Shown: positions 15,770 through 24,751 of the stretch, one piece after another
How the letters are laid out: every line of letters starts with the position of its first letter
Numbering within the stretch: position 1 is the stretch's first letter
NCBI GenBank assembly: GCA_035438985.1
Contig: DAORJK010000026.1
Span: 1 to 31,521 of the forward strand
Direction of reading: 5' to 3'
From: UBA4408 sp002389785
Lineage (GTDB): Bacteria > Bacteroidota > Bacteroidia > UBA4408
Length of the DNA: 31,521 bases
Notes under the pieces: model-generated
The model's database searches: none
What the model was told of the DNA's origin: nothing
What the model saw: the letters and a program-made list of their open reading frames with translations, nothing else
Position numbers and translations under genes: made by a program

Positions 15770-15777
15770 TACTTTTA
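15770..15777 (+). promoter_or_regulatory. Candidate -7 element (TACTTTTA) of the vWA/AAA+ operon
   Basis: TACTTTTA lies 20 nt before the ATG at 15798, one base off TAnnTTTG. A TTGTTT at 15751-15756 is at a suitable distance for a -33 element. Confidence 0.5.
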
Positions 15778-15797
15778 GTTCCCCAAATTAATTAACC

Positions 15798-16892
15798 ATG
15801 CTCGGCTATAGATTTTCAAAACACAAGCCCCAACCGGATAAAACTCCGTTCGAAAAATTATTCGATATTTTCAAAGAATTGCTTGTGCATACCAATGGTG
15901 ATGCAAATGAAGCATTGAGTTGGTTAACAGAGTTGGATAAAAAATACACCCTCACCGATAAAGATTATGGAATGGGTGACTTTATTAATGACTTGAAAAA
16001 GCGAGGATATTTGAATGAAGATAAAACCAGCGGATCCTTTGCCATATCCTCTAAAATGGAGCAAAGTATTCGACAGGCTTCATTGGATCAAATTTTCGGA
16101 AAATTAAAAAAATCAAAAAGTGGTAATCATAAAACCACCTTCACCGGCAAAGGAGATGAAGCAAGTAGTGACCGACGCGAATTTCAATTCGGTGACGCGT
16201 TGGAACAAATATCGATGACAGACTCTTTGCGCAACGCTCAAATTAACCATGGTACAAATGATTTTCACTTAACCGAAAATGATTTGGAAATAGTGGAGAG
16301 TGAACATAAAAGTCAAACATCCACCGTGTTAATGATAGATATTTCACATTCCATGATTTTGTATGGGGAAGATAGAATTACGCCGGCAAAAAAGGTAGCA
16401 ATGGCCTTGTCGGAATTGATTACAACGCGCTATCCCAAAGACACATTGGATATAATTGTATTTGGTAATGATGCCTGGCAAGTTCAAATTAAGGACTTGC
16501 CTTATTTACAAGTCGGCCCTTATCATACCAACACAGTAGCGGGTTTAGAATTGGCAATGGATATTTTGCGAAGAAAGAAAAATCCCAACAAGCAAATATT
16601 TATGATTACAGATGGAAAGCCGAGTTGCTTGAAAGAAGGAGATGGATATTATCAAAACAGTTTTGGATTGGATCGGAAAATTGTAAACAAAACCTTGAAT
16701 GCCGCAGCAGCTTGTAAGCGATTAAAAATTCAAATTACTACGTTTATGATAGCCAAAGATCCTTATTTGCAGCAGTTTGTAGAAGAGTTTACAGAAACGA
16801 ACCAAGGTAAGGCATTTTATACCAGCTTGAAAGGTTTGGGTGAATATATTTTTGAAGATTATACCCGTAATAGAAGAAAAACAGTACGATAA
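15798..16892 (+). CDS. vWA domain protein, partner of the AAA+ ATPase
   Basis: The 364-residue soluble protein has an N-terminal helical region (1-170) and a von Willebrand A domain (about 175-350) with an intact MIDAS metal site: D181-I-S183-H-S185 in VLMIDISHSM, a threonine around 244-246 and ITDG with D272. In MoxR-type systems the vWA protein acts with an AAA+ ATPase to load metals or assemble partner proteins, as magnesium chelatase subunits D and I do. The AAA+ gene follows after 21 bp on the same strand. No signal peptide or membrane segment is seen, so the pair works in the cytoplasm. The client is unknown. Confidence 0.88.
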   Translation: MLGYRFSKHKPQPDKTPFEKLFDIFKELLVHTNGDANEALSWLTELDKKYTLTDKDYGMGDFINDLKKRGYLNEDKTSGSFAISSKMEQSIRQASLDQIFGKLKKSKSGNHKTTFTGKGDEASSDRREFQFGDALEQISMTDSLRNAQINHGTNDFHLTENDLEIVESEHKSQTSTVLMIDISHSMILYGEDRITPAKKVAMALSELITTRYPKDTLDIIVFGNDAWQVQIKDLPYLQVGPYHTNTVAGLELAMDILRRKKNPNKQIFMITDGKPSCLKEGDGYYQNSFGLDRKIVNKTLNAAAACKRLKIQITTFMIAKDPYLQQFVEEFTETNQGKAFYTSLKGLGEYIFEDYTRNRRKTVR

Positions 16893-16913
16893 AAAAAATT
16901 AAACAATCAAAGA

Positions 16914-18392
16914 ATGACAAAAGCGAAAACTCTTGGAGAATTAAAGAAATCAGGATATACATACAAATCTATTAAAGACGAATTAAGAGAAAATTTAATT
17001 CAAAAATTGAAAAACCATGAACCGGTTTTTGAAGGAATTGTGGGTTATGAGGATACTGTAATACCGGATATTGAAAGAGCGATTTTATCTAAACACAACA
17101 TTAATTTGTTAGGATTGCGCGGTCAAGCAAAAACCCGAATAGCTCGATTAATGGTGCACCTTTTAGATGAATTTATTCCCGTAGTAAAGGGTTCCGAAAT
17201 AAATGATGATCCATTCAAACCCTTATCTAAGTATGCAAATGATCTGATTGCAGAAAGGGGCGATGATACACCCATCGACTGGCTTCCGCGTGAAGAAAGA
17301 TATGCCGAAAAATTAGCAACCCCCGATGTTTCAGTTGCTGATTTAATTGGGGATGTAGATCCGATAAAAGCGGCAAACTTAAAATTAAATTATTCTGACG
17401 AGCGTGTTTTGCATTTTGGTATTATACCGCGCAGTAATCGATGCATTTTTGTTCTCAACGAACTTCCCGATTTACAAGCAAGAATACAAGTTTCGTTGTT
17501 TAATATTTTGCAGGAGGGAGATATACAAATTAGAGGTTTTAAATTACGATTACCTCTAGATATTCAGTTTGTTTTTACTGCCAATCCTGAAGATTACACC
17601 AACAGAGGTAGTATTGTAACCCCTTTAAAAGACCGAATTGGAAGCCAAATTTTAACCCATTATCCAAAAGATATTGAAACGGCAAAAAGTATCACTTTGC
17701 AAGAGGCGAAACTATCAAGTGCACAAAAATCAACGGTAAAGGTAAGTGAATTGGCACTCGATATTTTGGAGCAAATTGGATTTGAGGCTCGTATGAGCGA
17801 ATACATTGATGCGAAAAGTGGAGTTTCAGCGCGTTTGAGTATTTCGGCTTATGAAAATTTGTTGAGTACCGCTGAGCGCCGATCGTTGATTAACAGTGAG
17901 CAGCTTACGGTAGTGCGTGTAACCGATTTCACAGGAGTTATTCCTGCAATTACCGGCAAAGTTGAACTCGTGTATGAAGGAGAGCAAGAAGGTGCGTACA
18001 TTGTAGCTCAACATTTAATTGGAAAGGCTATTCGAACCTTGTTTAGCAAACTTTTTCCATCACCCGAAAAATTAAAAAAAGGTAACGAAGTAAATCCCTA
18101 TCAACTAATTATCGACTGGTTTTCGATTGGCAATGAACTTGATTTGTTGTGTGATATAACGAACACCGCATACAAAGAAGCCTTAATGAATGTTGATGGA
18201 TTAAAAAAACTAGTAGAAAAATATCACCCGAACTTAAAAGGGGCTGATCAATTATTTATGATGGAATTTGTGTTACACGGTTTGAGTGAATTTTCGAAAT
18301 TAAGCAAGAAGTCGCTTGTAAATGGACTAAAATTTAAAGACATGTTTAGTTCAGTTTTTAATATAGACGACATGGAGGAAGATGAAAAGTGA
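16914..18392 (+). CDS. MoxR/magnesium-chelatase-like AAA+ ATPase
   Basis: This 492-residue AAA+ protein belongs to the helix-2-insert group with MoxR and magnesium chelatase subunit I. Walker A is G67-L-R-G-Q-A-K-T74. The Walker B region is CIFVLNELPDL (177-187), with asparagine before the glutamate where DE is usual. FTANPEDYTNRGS (about 221-233) is a sensor 1 region with an N, and LKDRIGSQI holds the expected arginine-finger area. The C-terminal 200 residues are helical and not assigned. It is coupled to the vWA gene just upstream, a classical MoxR/vWA arrangement. The unusual Walker B residue suggests slow or altered ATP hydrolysis, but related proteins are often annotated with the same change. 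Confidence 0.87.
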   Translation: MTKAKTLGELKKSGYTYKSIKDELRENLIQKLKNHEPVFEGIVGYEDTVIPDIERAILSKHNINLLGLRGQAKTRIARLMVHLLDEFIPVVKGSEINDDPFKPLSKYANDLIAERGDDTPIDWLPREERYAEKLATPDVSVADLIGDVDPIKAANLKLNYSDERVLHFGIIPRSNRCIFVLNELPDLQARIQVSLFNILQEGDIQIRGFKLRLPLDIQFVFTANPEDYTNRGSIVTPLKDRIGSQILTHYPKDIETAKSITLQEAKLSSAQKSTVKVSELALDILEQIGFEARMSEYIDAKSGVSARLSISAYENLLSTAERRSLINSEQLTVVRVTDFTGVIPAITGKVELVYEGEQEGAYIVAQHLIGKAIRTLFSKLFPSPEKLKKGNEVNPYQLIIDWFSIGNELDLLCDITNTAYKEALMNVDGLKKLVEKYHPNLKGADQLFMMEFVLHGLSEFSKLSKKSLVNGLKFKDMFSSVFNIDDMEEDEK

Positions 18393-18453
18393 TCCCCATT
18401 AAATGCTTCAATTTGAAGCACAAATTTGATTAATTTCCAACTAACTTTAGGCC

Positions 18454-19548
18454 ATGTATTTTGTACTAATCGGAGCAATATTATTGCTGCTTGTATTGAT
18501 TTTTTTAGCACAACCAAAATTTGGTAAAATTCCCCGTGCAGAAAGATTGTCGATAATTACTACTTCGGAAAATTACAGAGATAAAAAATTTCAAAACTTG
18601 AATTTTACCCCAGATTTAAGTGAAGGAGTGAGCTATACAAAAGTCTTACGCGAATTTATATTCAACAGAAGTAAACGGCTCGAACCAAAGGAGATTTTAC
18701 CATTTGTTAAAACTGATTTAAAGGAAATAAATCCGAATGCAAGTTTAGTTGTTTGGTTTGGACACTCGTCTTATTTGCTGCTGGTAGATGGCAAAAGAAT
18801 ACTTGTAGATCCTGTTTTTAGTGGAAATGCATCACCTGTAAGTTTTACTACTAAGAGCTTTAAAGGAACAAATACGTATGGTGTTGAAGATATGCCAGAC
18901 ATTGATTTACTTATTATTACCCACGATCACTGGGATCATTTAGACTATGAAACAGTAAGCCTCTTAAAACCTAAAGTGCAACAGGTAGTTACCGGTTTAG
19001 GTACTGCCCAACATTTAGAACTTTGGGGGTTTGACAAAGGCAAGATTCATGAAGTTGATTGGAATGATAGTCTTGATTTGGAAGATGGATGGACCATACA
19101 CGCTACTCCGGCCAGACATTTTTCTGGTCGTGGATTAAAACGAAACAAAAGTTTGTGGATGTCATTTGTTCTGCAAACACCAACCTTAAAACTGTACATT
19201 GGCGGGGATTCTGGTTATGACACACATTTTAAAACAATTGGTGAAAAACATGGTCCTTTTGATATTGCCTTCCTCGAATGTGGTCAATATCATGCAAACT
19301 GGAAGTACATTCACATGATGCCCGAAGAAGTGATACAAGCTGCACTTGACTTAAAAGCAACTTGTACAATGCCGGTACATTGGGCTAAATTTGCTTTGGC
19401 TCAACACGATTGGGATGAGCCCATATTGAGAATAACTGCTGAAGCCAAACGCAAAAATTATTCGTTGGTTCATCCAAGAATTGGTGAAACAGTTGATTTA
19501 ACTAACCCAACTTATAAGTATACCGAGTGGTGGACCACAGTAAACTGA
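18454..19548 (+). CDS. Membrane-anchored metallo-beta-lactamase-fold hydrolase
   Basis: The 364-residue protein has one N-terminal membrane segment (3-19) and then a metallo-beta-lactamase fold. Metal ligands are all present: H157-D-H159-W-D161-H162, H222 in ARHFSGRG, D252 in YIGGDSGYD and H309 in MPVHWAKF. WFGHSSYLL and ILVDPVFSGNASP are characteristic of the UlaG/NAPE-PLD-like branch, whose members cleave phosphodiester or lactone bonds. The NAPE-PLD-type layout, including LWMSFVL and ECGQYHANWKYIHM, makes a phospholipid-type substrate possible but not shown. It stands as a single gene, with a TAACTTTA element ending 4 bp before the ATG, so the message should be very short-leadered. Confidence 0.88.
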   Translation: MYFVLIGAILLLLVLIFLAQPKFGKIPRAERLSIITTSENYRDKKFQNLNFTPDLSEGVSYTKVLREFIFNRSKRLEPKEILPFVKTDLKEINPNASLVVWFGHSSYLLLVDGKRILVDPVFSGNASPVSFTTKSFKGTNTYGVEDMPDIDLLIITHDHWDHLDYETVSLLKPKVQQVVTGLGTAQHLELWGFDKGKIHEVDWNDSLDLEDGWTIHATPARHFSGRGLKRNKSLWMSFVLQTPTLKLYIGGDSGYDTHFKTIGEKHGPFDIAFLECGQYHANWKYIHMMPEEVIQAALDLKATCTMPVHWAKFALAQHDWDEPILRITAEAKRKNYSLVHPRIGETVDLTNPTYKYTEWWTTVN

Positions 19549-19630
19549 TTACCGTGCAGTAAATTACTTTTTTGAAATTACCTTTGTTTGATTAATTTCA
19601 CTTTTAAATTCCAAATCAAAACAATTGGAA

Positions 19631-19638
19631 TACTTTTG
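19631..19638 (+). promoter_or_regulatory. -7 promoter element (TACTTTTG) that decides the next gene's start
   Basis: TACTTTTG ends only 2 nt before the ATG at 19641 and 8 nt before the in-frame ATG at 19647. Transcription would begin at about 19645, so the first ATG would not be in the message and the second would be leaderless. Confidence 0.6.
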
Positions 19639-19646
19639 TAATGTTT

Positions 19647-21020
19647 ATGATTCAATTTATTTCAGGCTTACGACTTTTTTTCTTTGTAACAGTATTTTCA
19701 CTATGTATTAGCCTTTCAGCTACTGCACAAAAATCATGGAAACTGGATGTAAGTGGAAACGTGCGAGACGAAGACAGCAAAGCTGCAATGAAAGGTGCGA
19801 AGTTGGAAATAACCAAAGGTGGTGCTCCTTACAAAACTGTTTATGCCGATGAAAATGGAAACTTTTCGTATTCACTTGACCCCGATAATACCTATACGGT
19901 AAAAGTTTCATACGGTAGTTACGTTTCGAAAATAATAACAATTTCTACTGAGAATACACCTTCCGACGAAGAAGTAAAACAAAATTTTAAAGCCAATACT
20001 GAGTTTCGCATTTTTAAGCGGGTTGAGGATATTGATTATTCTGTTTTAGATGGTCCAATTGGTTCTATTTTTTTTGATGCTGCAGAAAATAAATTTGATT
20101 ACAATGTAGTTGACTTTGATCTGAAGAAAAAGTTGGAAGAGCTAAAGAAGGAGATGGAAAAGAAGAAGGCTGAAAAGGAGGCTCAAGAAAAGGCCGAAAG
20201 GGAAGCTGCAATAAAGCGTGCTGCGTTTACCAAGGATTCGTTAGCTAAAGCAGAATTAGATGCCAAGAAAAAGGCGCTACAAGAAGCAGAAGACGCAAAA
20301 AAGAAAGCAGCCGCGACTGCAAAAGCTGAAGCAGAAGCAAAAAAACAGGCAGCCGCAGAAGCAGAAGCAGCTAAGAAGAAAGCAGCAGCAGATGCAGAAG
20401 CTGCATTAGCAGAAGAAAAGAAAAAGGCAGCAGAAGCAGCGGAGGCCGCGAAACTGGAAGCGAAGAAAAAACAAGAAAAAGAAGCACAAGAAAAATTAGA
20501 TGCAAAAAAGAAAGCTGAGCAAGCTGAAGCTGATAAACTAGCTCAACAAAAAAAGGCCGAACAAGAAGAACTTGATAAAGCTGCAGAGAAAAGGAAGGCA
20601 GATTTAGCAGCACAAGAACAAGCGAAGGCCGAAAAGAAAAAGCAAGAACAAGAAGCATTAGAAAAGGCTGCAGCTGCTAAGAAGGCTGCCGAAGAGGAGC
20701 AGAAGAAAAAGTCAACACCACCTGCACCCAAACCCGAACCTGTTAAAACCGTAACTCAGGAAGTACGTGTTGCCCCGCCTGTAAAACCTATAGAAAGCGC
20801 ACCTCCTGAAATTATTCATCCTGAAAGTGTACGCTACGATGAGTTTGATTACGGGACTTATCACGTAAATAGAACTTTTGTTACCATAGGAGGCATAGAG
20901 ATTGAATATCAAAAGATAAAACATCAGTGGGGAGGAATTTTCTATAAGCGTGATGGACTCGATATTACAGATGGTACTTATCGAAAAGAAATGCGCAAGT
21001 ATGGTTTAGAATTCAAGTAA
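19647..21020 (+). CDS. Exported Lys/Ala/Glu-rich coiled-coil protein with carboxypeptidase-regulatory-like domain
   Basis: The chosen start at 19647 gives 457 residues; ATG at 19641 would add two. A signal peptide (to about residue 28, LSATAQ) is followed by a beta-sandwich of the carboxypeptidase regulatory-like type (about 33-111, with VSGNVRDEDSKAAMKGA and DENGNFSY). A long charged coiled coil built of K, A, E and Q (about 159-355) follows, then a proline-rich linker and a C-terminal domain of about 75 residues (FDYGTYHVNRTFVTIGGIE). The layout recalls TolA-like periplasmic spacers, but no TonB/TolA C-terminal domain is recognised. It may bridge layers of the envelope; the function is unknown. 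The TPR and M23 genes follow on the same strand. Confidence 0.8.
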   Translation: MIQFISGLRLFFFVTVFSLCISLSATAQKSWKLDVSGNVRDEDSKAAMKGAKLEITKGGAPYKTVYADENGNFSYSLDPDNTYTVKVSYGSYVSKIITISTENTPSDEEVKQNFKANTEFRIFKRVEDIDYSVLDGPIGSIFFDAAENKFDYNVVDFDLKKKLEELKKEMEKKKAEKEAQEKAEREAAIKRAAFTKDSLAKAELDAKKKALQEAEDAKKKAAATAKAEAEAKKQAAAEAEAAKKKAAADAEAALAEEKKKAAEAAEAAKLEAKKKQEKEAQEKLDAKKKAEQAEADKLAQQKKAEQEELDKAAEKRKADLAAQEQAKAEKKKQEQEALEKAAAAKKAAEEEQKKKSTPPAPKPEPVKTVTQEVRVAPPVKPIESAPPEIIHPESVRYDEFDYGTYHVNRTFVTIGGIEIEYQKIKHQWGGIFYKRDGLDITDGTYRKEMRKYGLEFK

Positions 21021-21112
21021 CTTTATTACTCATGGTGGTTAATCTACCTTATCTGAGCCAATTACCTAGTAAAGTTAAAGGAAAATAAAGACACTAATTT
21101 AAAAGCAGTTTT

Positions 21113-21874
21113 ATGAATTTAAAATCAGTTTACTTATTTCTTTGCGTGTTTCTGCTATCAACTTTTGTTATGCGTGCCCAGGATAACCATGAACTATTGG
21201 CAAAGGGAATGCAGTATAAAAAGGAGTTAAATTACAAAGACGGGATTGCCGTATTTCAACAATTGTTAAAGGCTGATTCAAGCAATGTTCAATACTTGCA
21301 AAATGCTAGTTTTTTTTATAGCAGGTATGGAAAAATATTGCCGGAAAATCAACAAATGAATCATTACAAAACGGCTGAATATTTGGCGCGTAAAGCCCTA
21401 AAAATTTCATCTGCTGATGCTGAAGGTCATTATGTTTATGCTTTGGCATTAGGAAGAATAAATGAAAATGCAAGTACCAAACAAAAAATTGCGAATGCAA
21501 AATTGATAAAATCGGAATTGGATTTGGCATTAAAAGTAAATCCTAAACATGCCGGAGCATGGCACATCCTTGGTCGTTGGCATCGTACAATTGCCGGTTT
21601 TAGTTCTATTGAGAAACTGGCCATTAATACTTTATTTGGAGGAGTGCCACCAGGAGGATCGTATGAGGATGCTATAAAGTGTTTTACTCAAGCAGTAATC
21701 ATCGAACCCAAATACAAAATGCATCAGTATGAATTAGCCAATACCTATTATGAAATGGGTAAAAACGCCGAAGCTAAAATTTGGCTAAGTAAAGCAATGG
21801 CATTATCGGCGGTAAGCATCGACGATAGAACTGCCGATGAAAAATGCAAAGAACTTCAGACAAAATTACGCTAA
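21113..21874 (+). CDS. Exported TPR protein resembling the RMDN family
   Basis: This 253-residue protein has a signal peptide (to about residue 22, VMRAQ) and a chain of tetratricopeptide-like helices, for example YKDGIAVFQQLLKADSSN and AGAWHILGRWHRTIAG. The stretch LGRWHRTIAGFSSIEKLAIN followed by TLFGGVPPGGSYEDAIKCF strongly recalls the regulator-of-microtubule-dynamics (RMDN/FAM82) family of eukaryotes, whose members keep a GRW...LFG.PP pattern. In a bacterium it is likely a periplasmic scaffold. It lies between the coiled-coil protein and an M23 peptidase, suggesting an envelope role. The RMDN relation is from recalled similarity and needs a profile search. Confidence 0.8.
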   Translation: MNLKSVYLFLCVFLLSTFVMRAQDNHELLAKGMQYKKELNYKDGIAVFQQLLKADSSNVQYLQNASFFYSRYGKILPENQQMNHYKTAEYLARKALKISSADAEGHYVYALALGRINENASTKQKIANAKLIKSELDLALKVNPKHAGAWHILGRWHRTIAGFSSIEKLAINTLFGGVPPGGSYEDAIKCFTQAVIIEPKYKMHQYELANTYYEMGKNAEAKIWLSKAMALSAVSIDDRTADEKCKELQTKLR

Positions 21875-21970
21875 GCACTATCAACTTTTGTTTGTGAATA
21901 TTTAATACTTGTAAAGATTTTAATCGAAAGATTGAACGCTAATTTTACAAAAAGTATTAATCGGTAAAAA

Positions 21971-23740
21971 GTGCGTATATTTTTATTTTTGAGTTTATTT
22001 TTAGTTTCGATTGCATTAGGCGAACCTTTTCTATTGCCCGAAAATAAAGCAATGGATGAACAAGTACCGGTAACTTATCCTAAAAATTATTTTCGTTCAC
22101 CGTTAACAATTCCTCTCACACTCGCCGGAAATTTTGGCGAAATAAGAAATAATCATTTTCATTCAGGTCTTGATTTTAAAACCGAGAATCGTGAAGGATT
22201 GCCGATTGTAGCACCGGCTGATGGCTACGTGTCGCGTATTAAGGTGCAAGCTGCAGGATACGGAAATGCTTTATACCTTACACATCCTAATGGTTATGTT
22301 ACAGTGTATGGACATTTAAGCGCATACAATGAGGCCATTACAGCATATCTGCGAAAGCAGCAATATCAACTCGAATCCTTTGAAGTAGATGTAAAACTGG
22401 ATCCAAAGATGCTACCGGTTAAACAAGGCGAATTTGTTGCGTTATCTGGAAATACAGGAGGTTCAAGAGGACCTCATTTACACTTTGAAGTGCGCGATGA
22501 AAAAACGGAATTTGCCATTAATCCACTTCTGTTTGGATTTGATGTGAAGGATTCAGTAAAACCCGTAATTAGTAAGGTTGCACTTTACCCAATGAACGAG
22601 TTATCATTTATTGATGGTAAGAGTTCTTCCACATTTTATTCTTTGATTCCCCGAAAAGGAATGGATGCAGGTTTGGCTTATGCAGCCGAAGATACAATAA
22701 AGGTACACGGATTTATTGGTTTTGGTTTAACTACCTTCGATACCGAAGATGCGCGAACAAATGTAAATGGAACCTATTCAGTTGAAGTGATTGTAGACAA
22801 TGAACAAATTTATTTGCATAAGATTAACAGCTTTTCATTCGATCAATGGCGGTATGTAAATGCACACATCGATTATCCTTCTAAAAAGAACAAGGGTCTT
22901 ATAATTCAACGTTGTTATTTACTACCCAACAATAAATTACCGATTTATGAAGTACATAAAAACCGAGGCTATTTTTTATTTACTGATTCAAAAGCACACT
23001 TCATAAAACTGACAGCTAAAGATATTTTTGGCAACAGCAAATCCGTTTCATTTTACGTAAAGAGTGCCGCATTAGCTCCGTACATTCCGCCAATGACTCG
23101 TCCTAAGAATATGGTAGAGAAGTTCTTATACAACAAACCCAATTCTTTTGCTACCAACGATTTTAAAATTTCATTGCCCAAAGATGTGATTTACAACGAT
23201 ATTAATTTTGAATTTTATGTGAGTGATTCAACTAAAGGAATTGCACCAGTTTACCACGTGCATCGTGACGATGAACCGGTACAAGCACTGTATGAAATTG
23301 CGATTAAGCCAAGGAAGTTGGTTGCTCGTTATCAAAATAAAACTGTGATTGTTTCACTTAACGGTGGAGCAAGAGTTTCGGAAGGAGGAGAGTGGGATCC
23401 CAGTTTTGGCGGCATTAAAACGCAAACTAAAACCTTTGGTAATTTTTCGCTTGCTGTAGATACTATACCTCCGGTACTTGCACCCATCAATGCATTTGCA
23501 AATAAAAAAATTACATCCGTAAAATGGCTACGTTTCCGCATGTATGATTCCTTGTCAGGAATTAAGTCCTACCGAGGTACTATCGATGGAAAATGGATAT
23601 TGATGCAATGTGATGCTAAATCAAACTTACTCTATTATATTTTTGATTCAAACATTGGTCCCGGAAAACATGAGTTAAAGGTACAAGTCGAAGATAAAAA
23701 GGGGAACAGCAAAGTGTATGCTTACAACTTTTCCCGATAA
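21971..23740 (+). CDS. M23-family (LytM-type) metallopeptidase
   Basis: The 589-residue exported protein starts with GTG at 21971; the next Met is residue 28, after the signal peptide, so the GTG start is needed. The peptidase domain (about 45-190) has intact zinc ligands: H64 and D68 in HFHSGLDFK, and H169-L-H171 in RGPHLHFEVRD, plus YGHLS with H115. Such enzymes cut peptidoglycan cross-bridges. The remaining 400 residues form beta-rich domains (VDTIPPVLAPIN, a common motif of Ig-like modules) with no clear catalytic site. It ends 3 bp before the stop of the convergent isoprenoid-synthase-like gene. Confidence 0.92.
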   Translation: MRIFLFLSLFLVSIALGEPFLLPENKAMDEQVPVTYPKNYFRSPLTIPLTLAGNFGEIRNNHFHSGLDFKTENREGLPIVAPADGYVSRIKVQAAGYGNALYLTHPNGYVTVYGHLSAYNEAITAYLRKQQYQLESFEVDVKLDPKMLPVKQGEFVALSGNTGGSRGPHLHFEVRDEKTEFAINPLLFGFDVKDSVKPVISKVALYPMNELSFIDGKSSSTFYSLIPRKGMDAGLAYAAEDTIKVHGFIGFGLTTFDTEDARTNVNGTYSVEVIVDNEQIYLHKINSFSFDQWRYVNAHIDYPSKKNKGLIIQRCYLLPNNKLPIYEVHKNRGYFLFTDSKAHFIKLTAKDIFGNSKSVSFYVKSAALAPYIPPMTRPKNMVEKFLYNKPNSFATNDFKISLPKDVIYNDINFEFYVSDSTKGIAPVYHVHRDDEPVQALYEIAIKPRKLVARYQNKTVIVSLNGGARVSEGGEWDPSFGGIKTQTKTFGNFSLAVDTIPPVLAPINAFANKKITSVKWLRFRMYDSLSGIKSYRGTIDGKWILMQCDAKSNLLYYIFDSNIGPGKHELKVQVEDKKGNSKVYAYNFSR

Positions 23741-23743
23741 GGG

Positions 23744-24751
23744 CTAATGGTTGAAATTATAACTTAGACAAACTTTCATTAGTTTAAAAAGATTCGATTT
23801 TTTTTGCATGTCGCAAACCAGTTGCTTTCGAGTAAAATTAGCAGCTTCAAATCTTCCGTTGTTATTTTTTTGTAATTCAAGGTATTGATTTAATGCAACT
23901 ATACCCATGCCTATTAAGATCATAAATTGAAAAAAACAATCTCTTTTATGGGTTGCTTTATAAGGCAAATTGTAAAGTAGTTGCTGCACTTTTTTCATTT
24001 GTAACTCAAAATCAGCCTTAAGTGTATGAATATCGTTTGCTTGAGTAACAAATGTTGAAATTCCGGATTGTAAATCTTTCCAAACATCAAAAATATCGTT
24101 CACCTGTTGCAGCAAACTGCCCAATTCAAAAAGTGCTGTTTGTTCCTCCTTTTCCAATGAATTGCTCAAGGTAATACGATAAAATAAATGCGACCAACCG
24201 CCTTTTTTTTCGCTGATTTGTTTTAATTGAGAAGCCGTCAATAGGCTATTTAGTTGTTTTTTACTTTCGAGTTGTACGGTATAAATTTCATTAAAAATGT
24301 TCTCAAAAGTAGCTTTGTCTTCTAGGTTGCGATGAACCTCTTGTAAAAAAATAAGAAATAATTTTTCAGCAGAATTGCGCGCCTTAAAATCAAACGGATC
24401 GCTCATCATTTCTTTTACCTGTGTATTGTCGCGATTTTCATGATCAAAAAAATCGTCGTATAAACCGGTCATAGCACCTTGATAGCTCAATATTTTTCGT
24501 TCTCGGCTGCTCATTTTTAAACCACGTAAGCGACAATAGTTTTCGCCTACTATCGCAACTACAAATAAGGCATAATAGTTTCTTATTTTCTTAAAATCAG
24601 TATCATTCAAAGAACCATCGTTGTTTTGCAGTGCATGCAGTAAATGAGGCTCCAGTTCTTGTTTTATATAGCGATGCTGAGTTCGCAATTGTTGAACAAG
24701 TTTAACAGAAACATATAGGAAGGGAAGAATATTTTTTAGATAATACTTCAT
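23744..24751 (-). CDS. Class I isoprenoid synthase-like protein
   Basis: The 335-residue all-helical protein shows the two metal-binding motifs of class I terpene and prenyl synthases: an aspartate-rich YDDFFDHENRD (D99, D100, D103) and, 115 residues later, QQVNDIFDVWKD (N218, D219, D222, D226) followed by GISTF. These would bind three Mg2+ and a prenyl diphosphate. It is longer and much less conserved than known FPP or squalene synthases, so the product cannot be named; relatives in Bacteroidota are annotated only as class 1 isoprenoid biosynthesis enzyme. No oxidase, cyclase or other terpenoid gene lies beside it. It follows the rRNA methyltransferase gene by 125 bp on the same strand and may be cotranscribed. 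Confidence 0.78.
   Translation of the reverse strand: MKYYLKNILPFLYVSVKLVQQLRTQHRYIKQELEPHLLHALQNNDGSLNDTDFKKIRNYYALFVVAIVGENYCRLRGLKMSSRERKILSYQGAMTGLYDDFFDHENRDNTQVKEMMSDPFDFKARNSAEKLFLIFLQEVHRNLEDKATFENIFNEIYTVQLESKKQLNSLLTASQLKQISEKKGGWSHLFYRITLSNSLEKEEQTALFELGSLLQQVNDIFDVWKDLQSGISTFVTQANDIHTLKADFELQMKKVQQLLYNLPYKATHKRDCFFQFMILIGMGIVALNQYLELQKNNNGRFEAANFTRKQLVCDMQKKSNLFKLMKVCLSYNFNH

Noticed and set aside
20371..20924. Minus-strand leucine- and serine-rich open frames opposite the coiled-coil gene
   Set aside because: They are artefacts of the repetitive Lys/Ala/Glu codons on the plus strand and have no family features.
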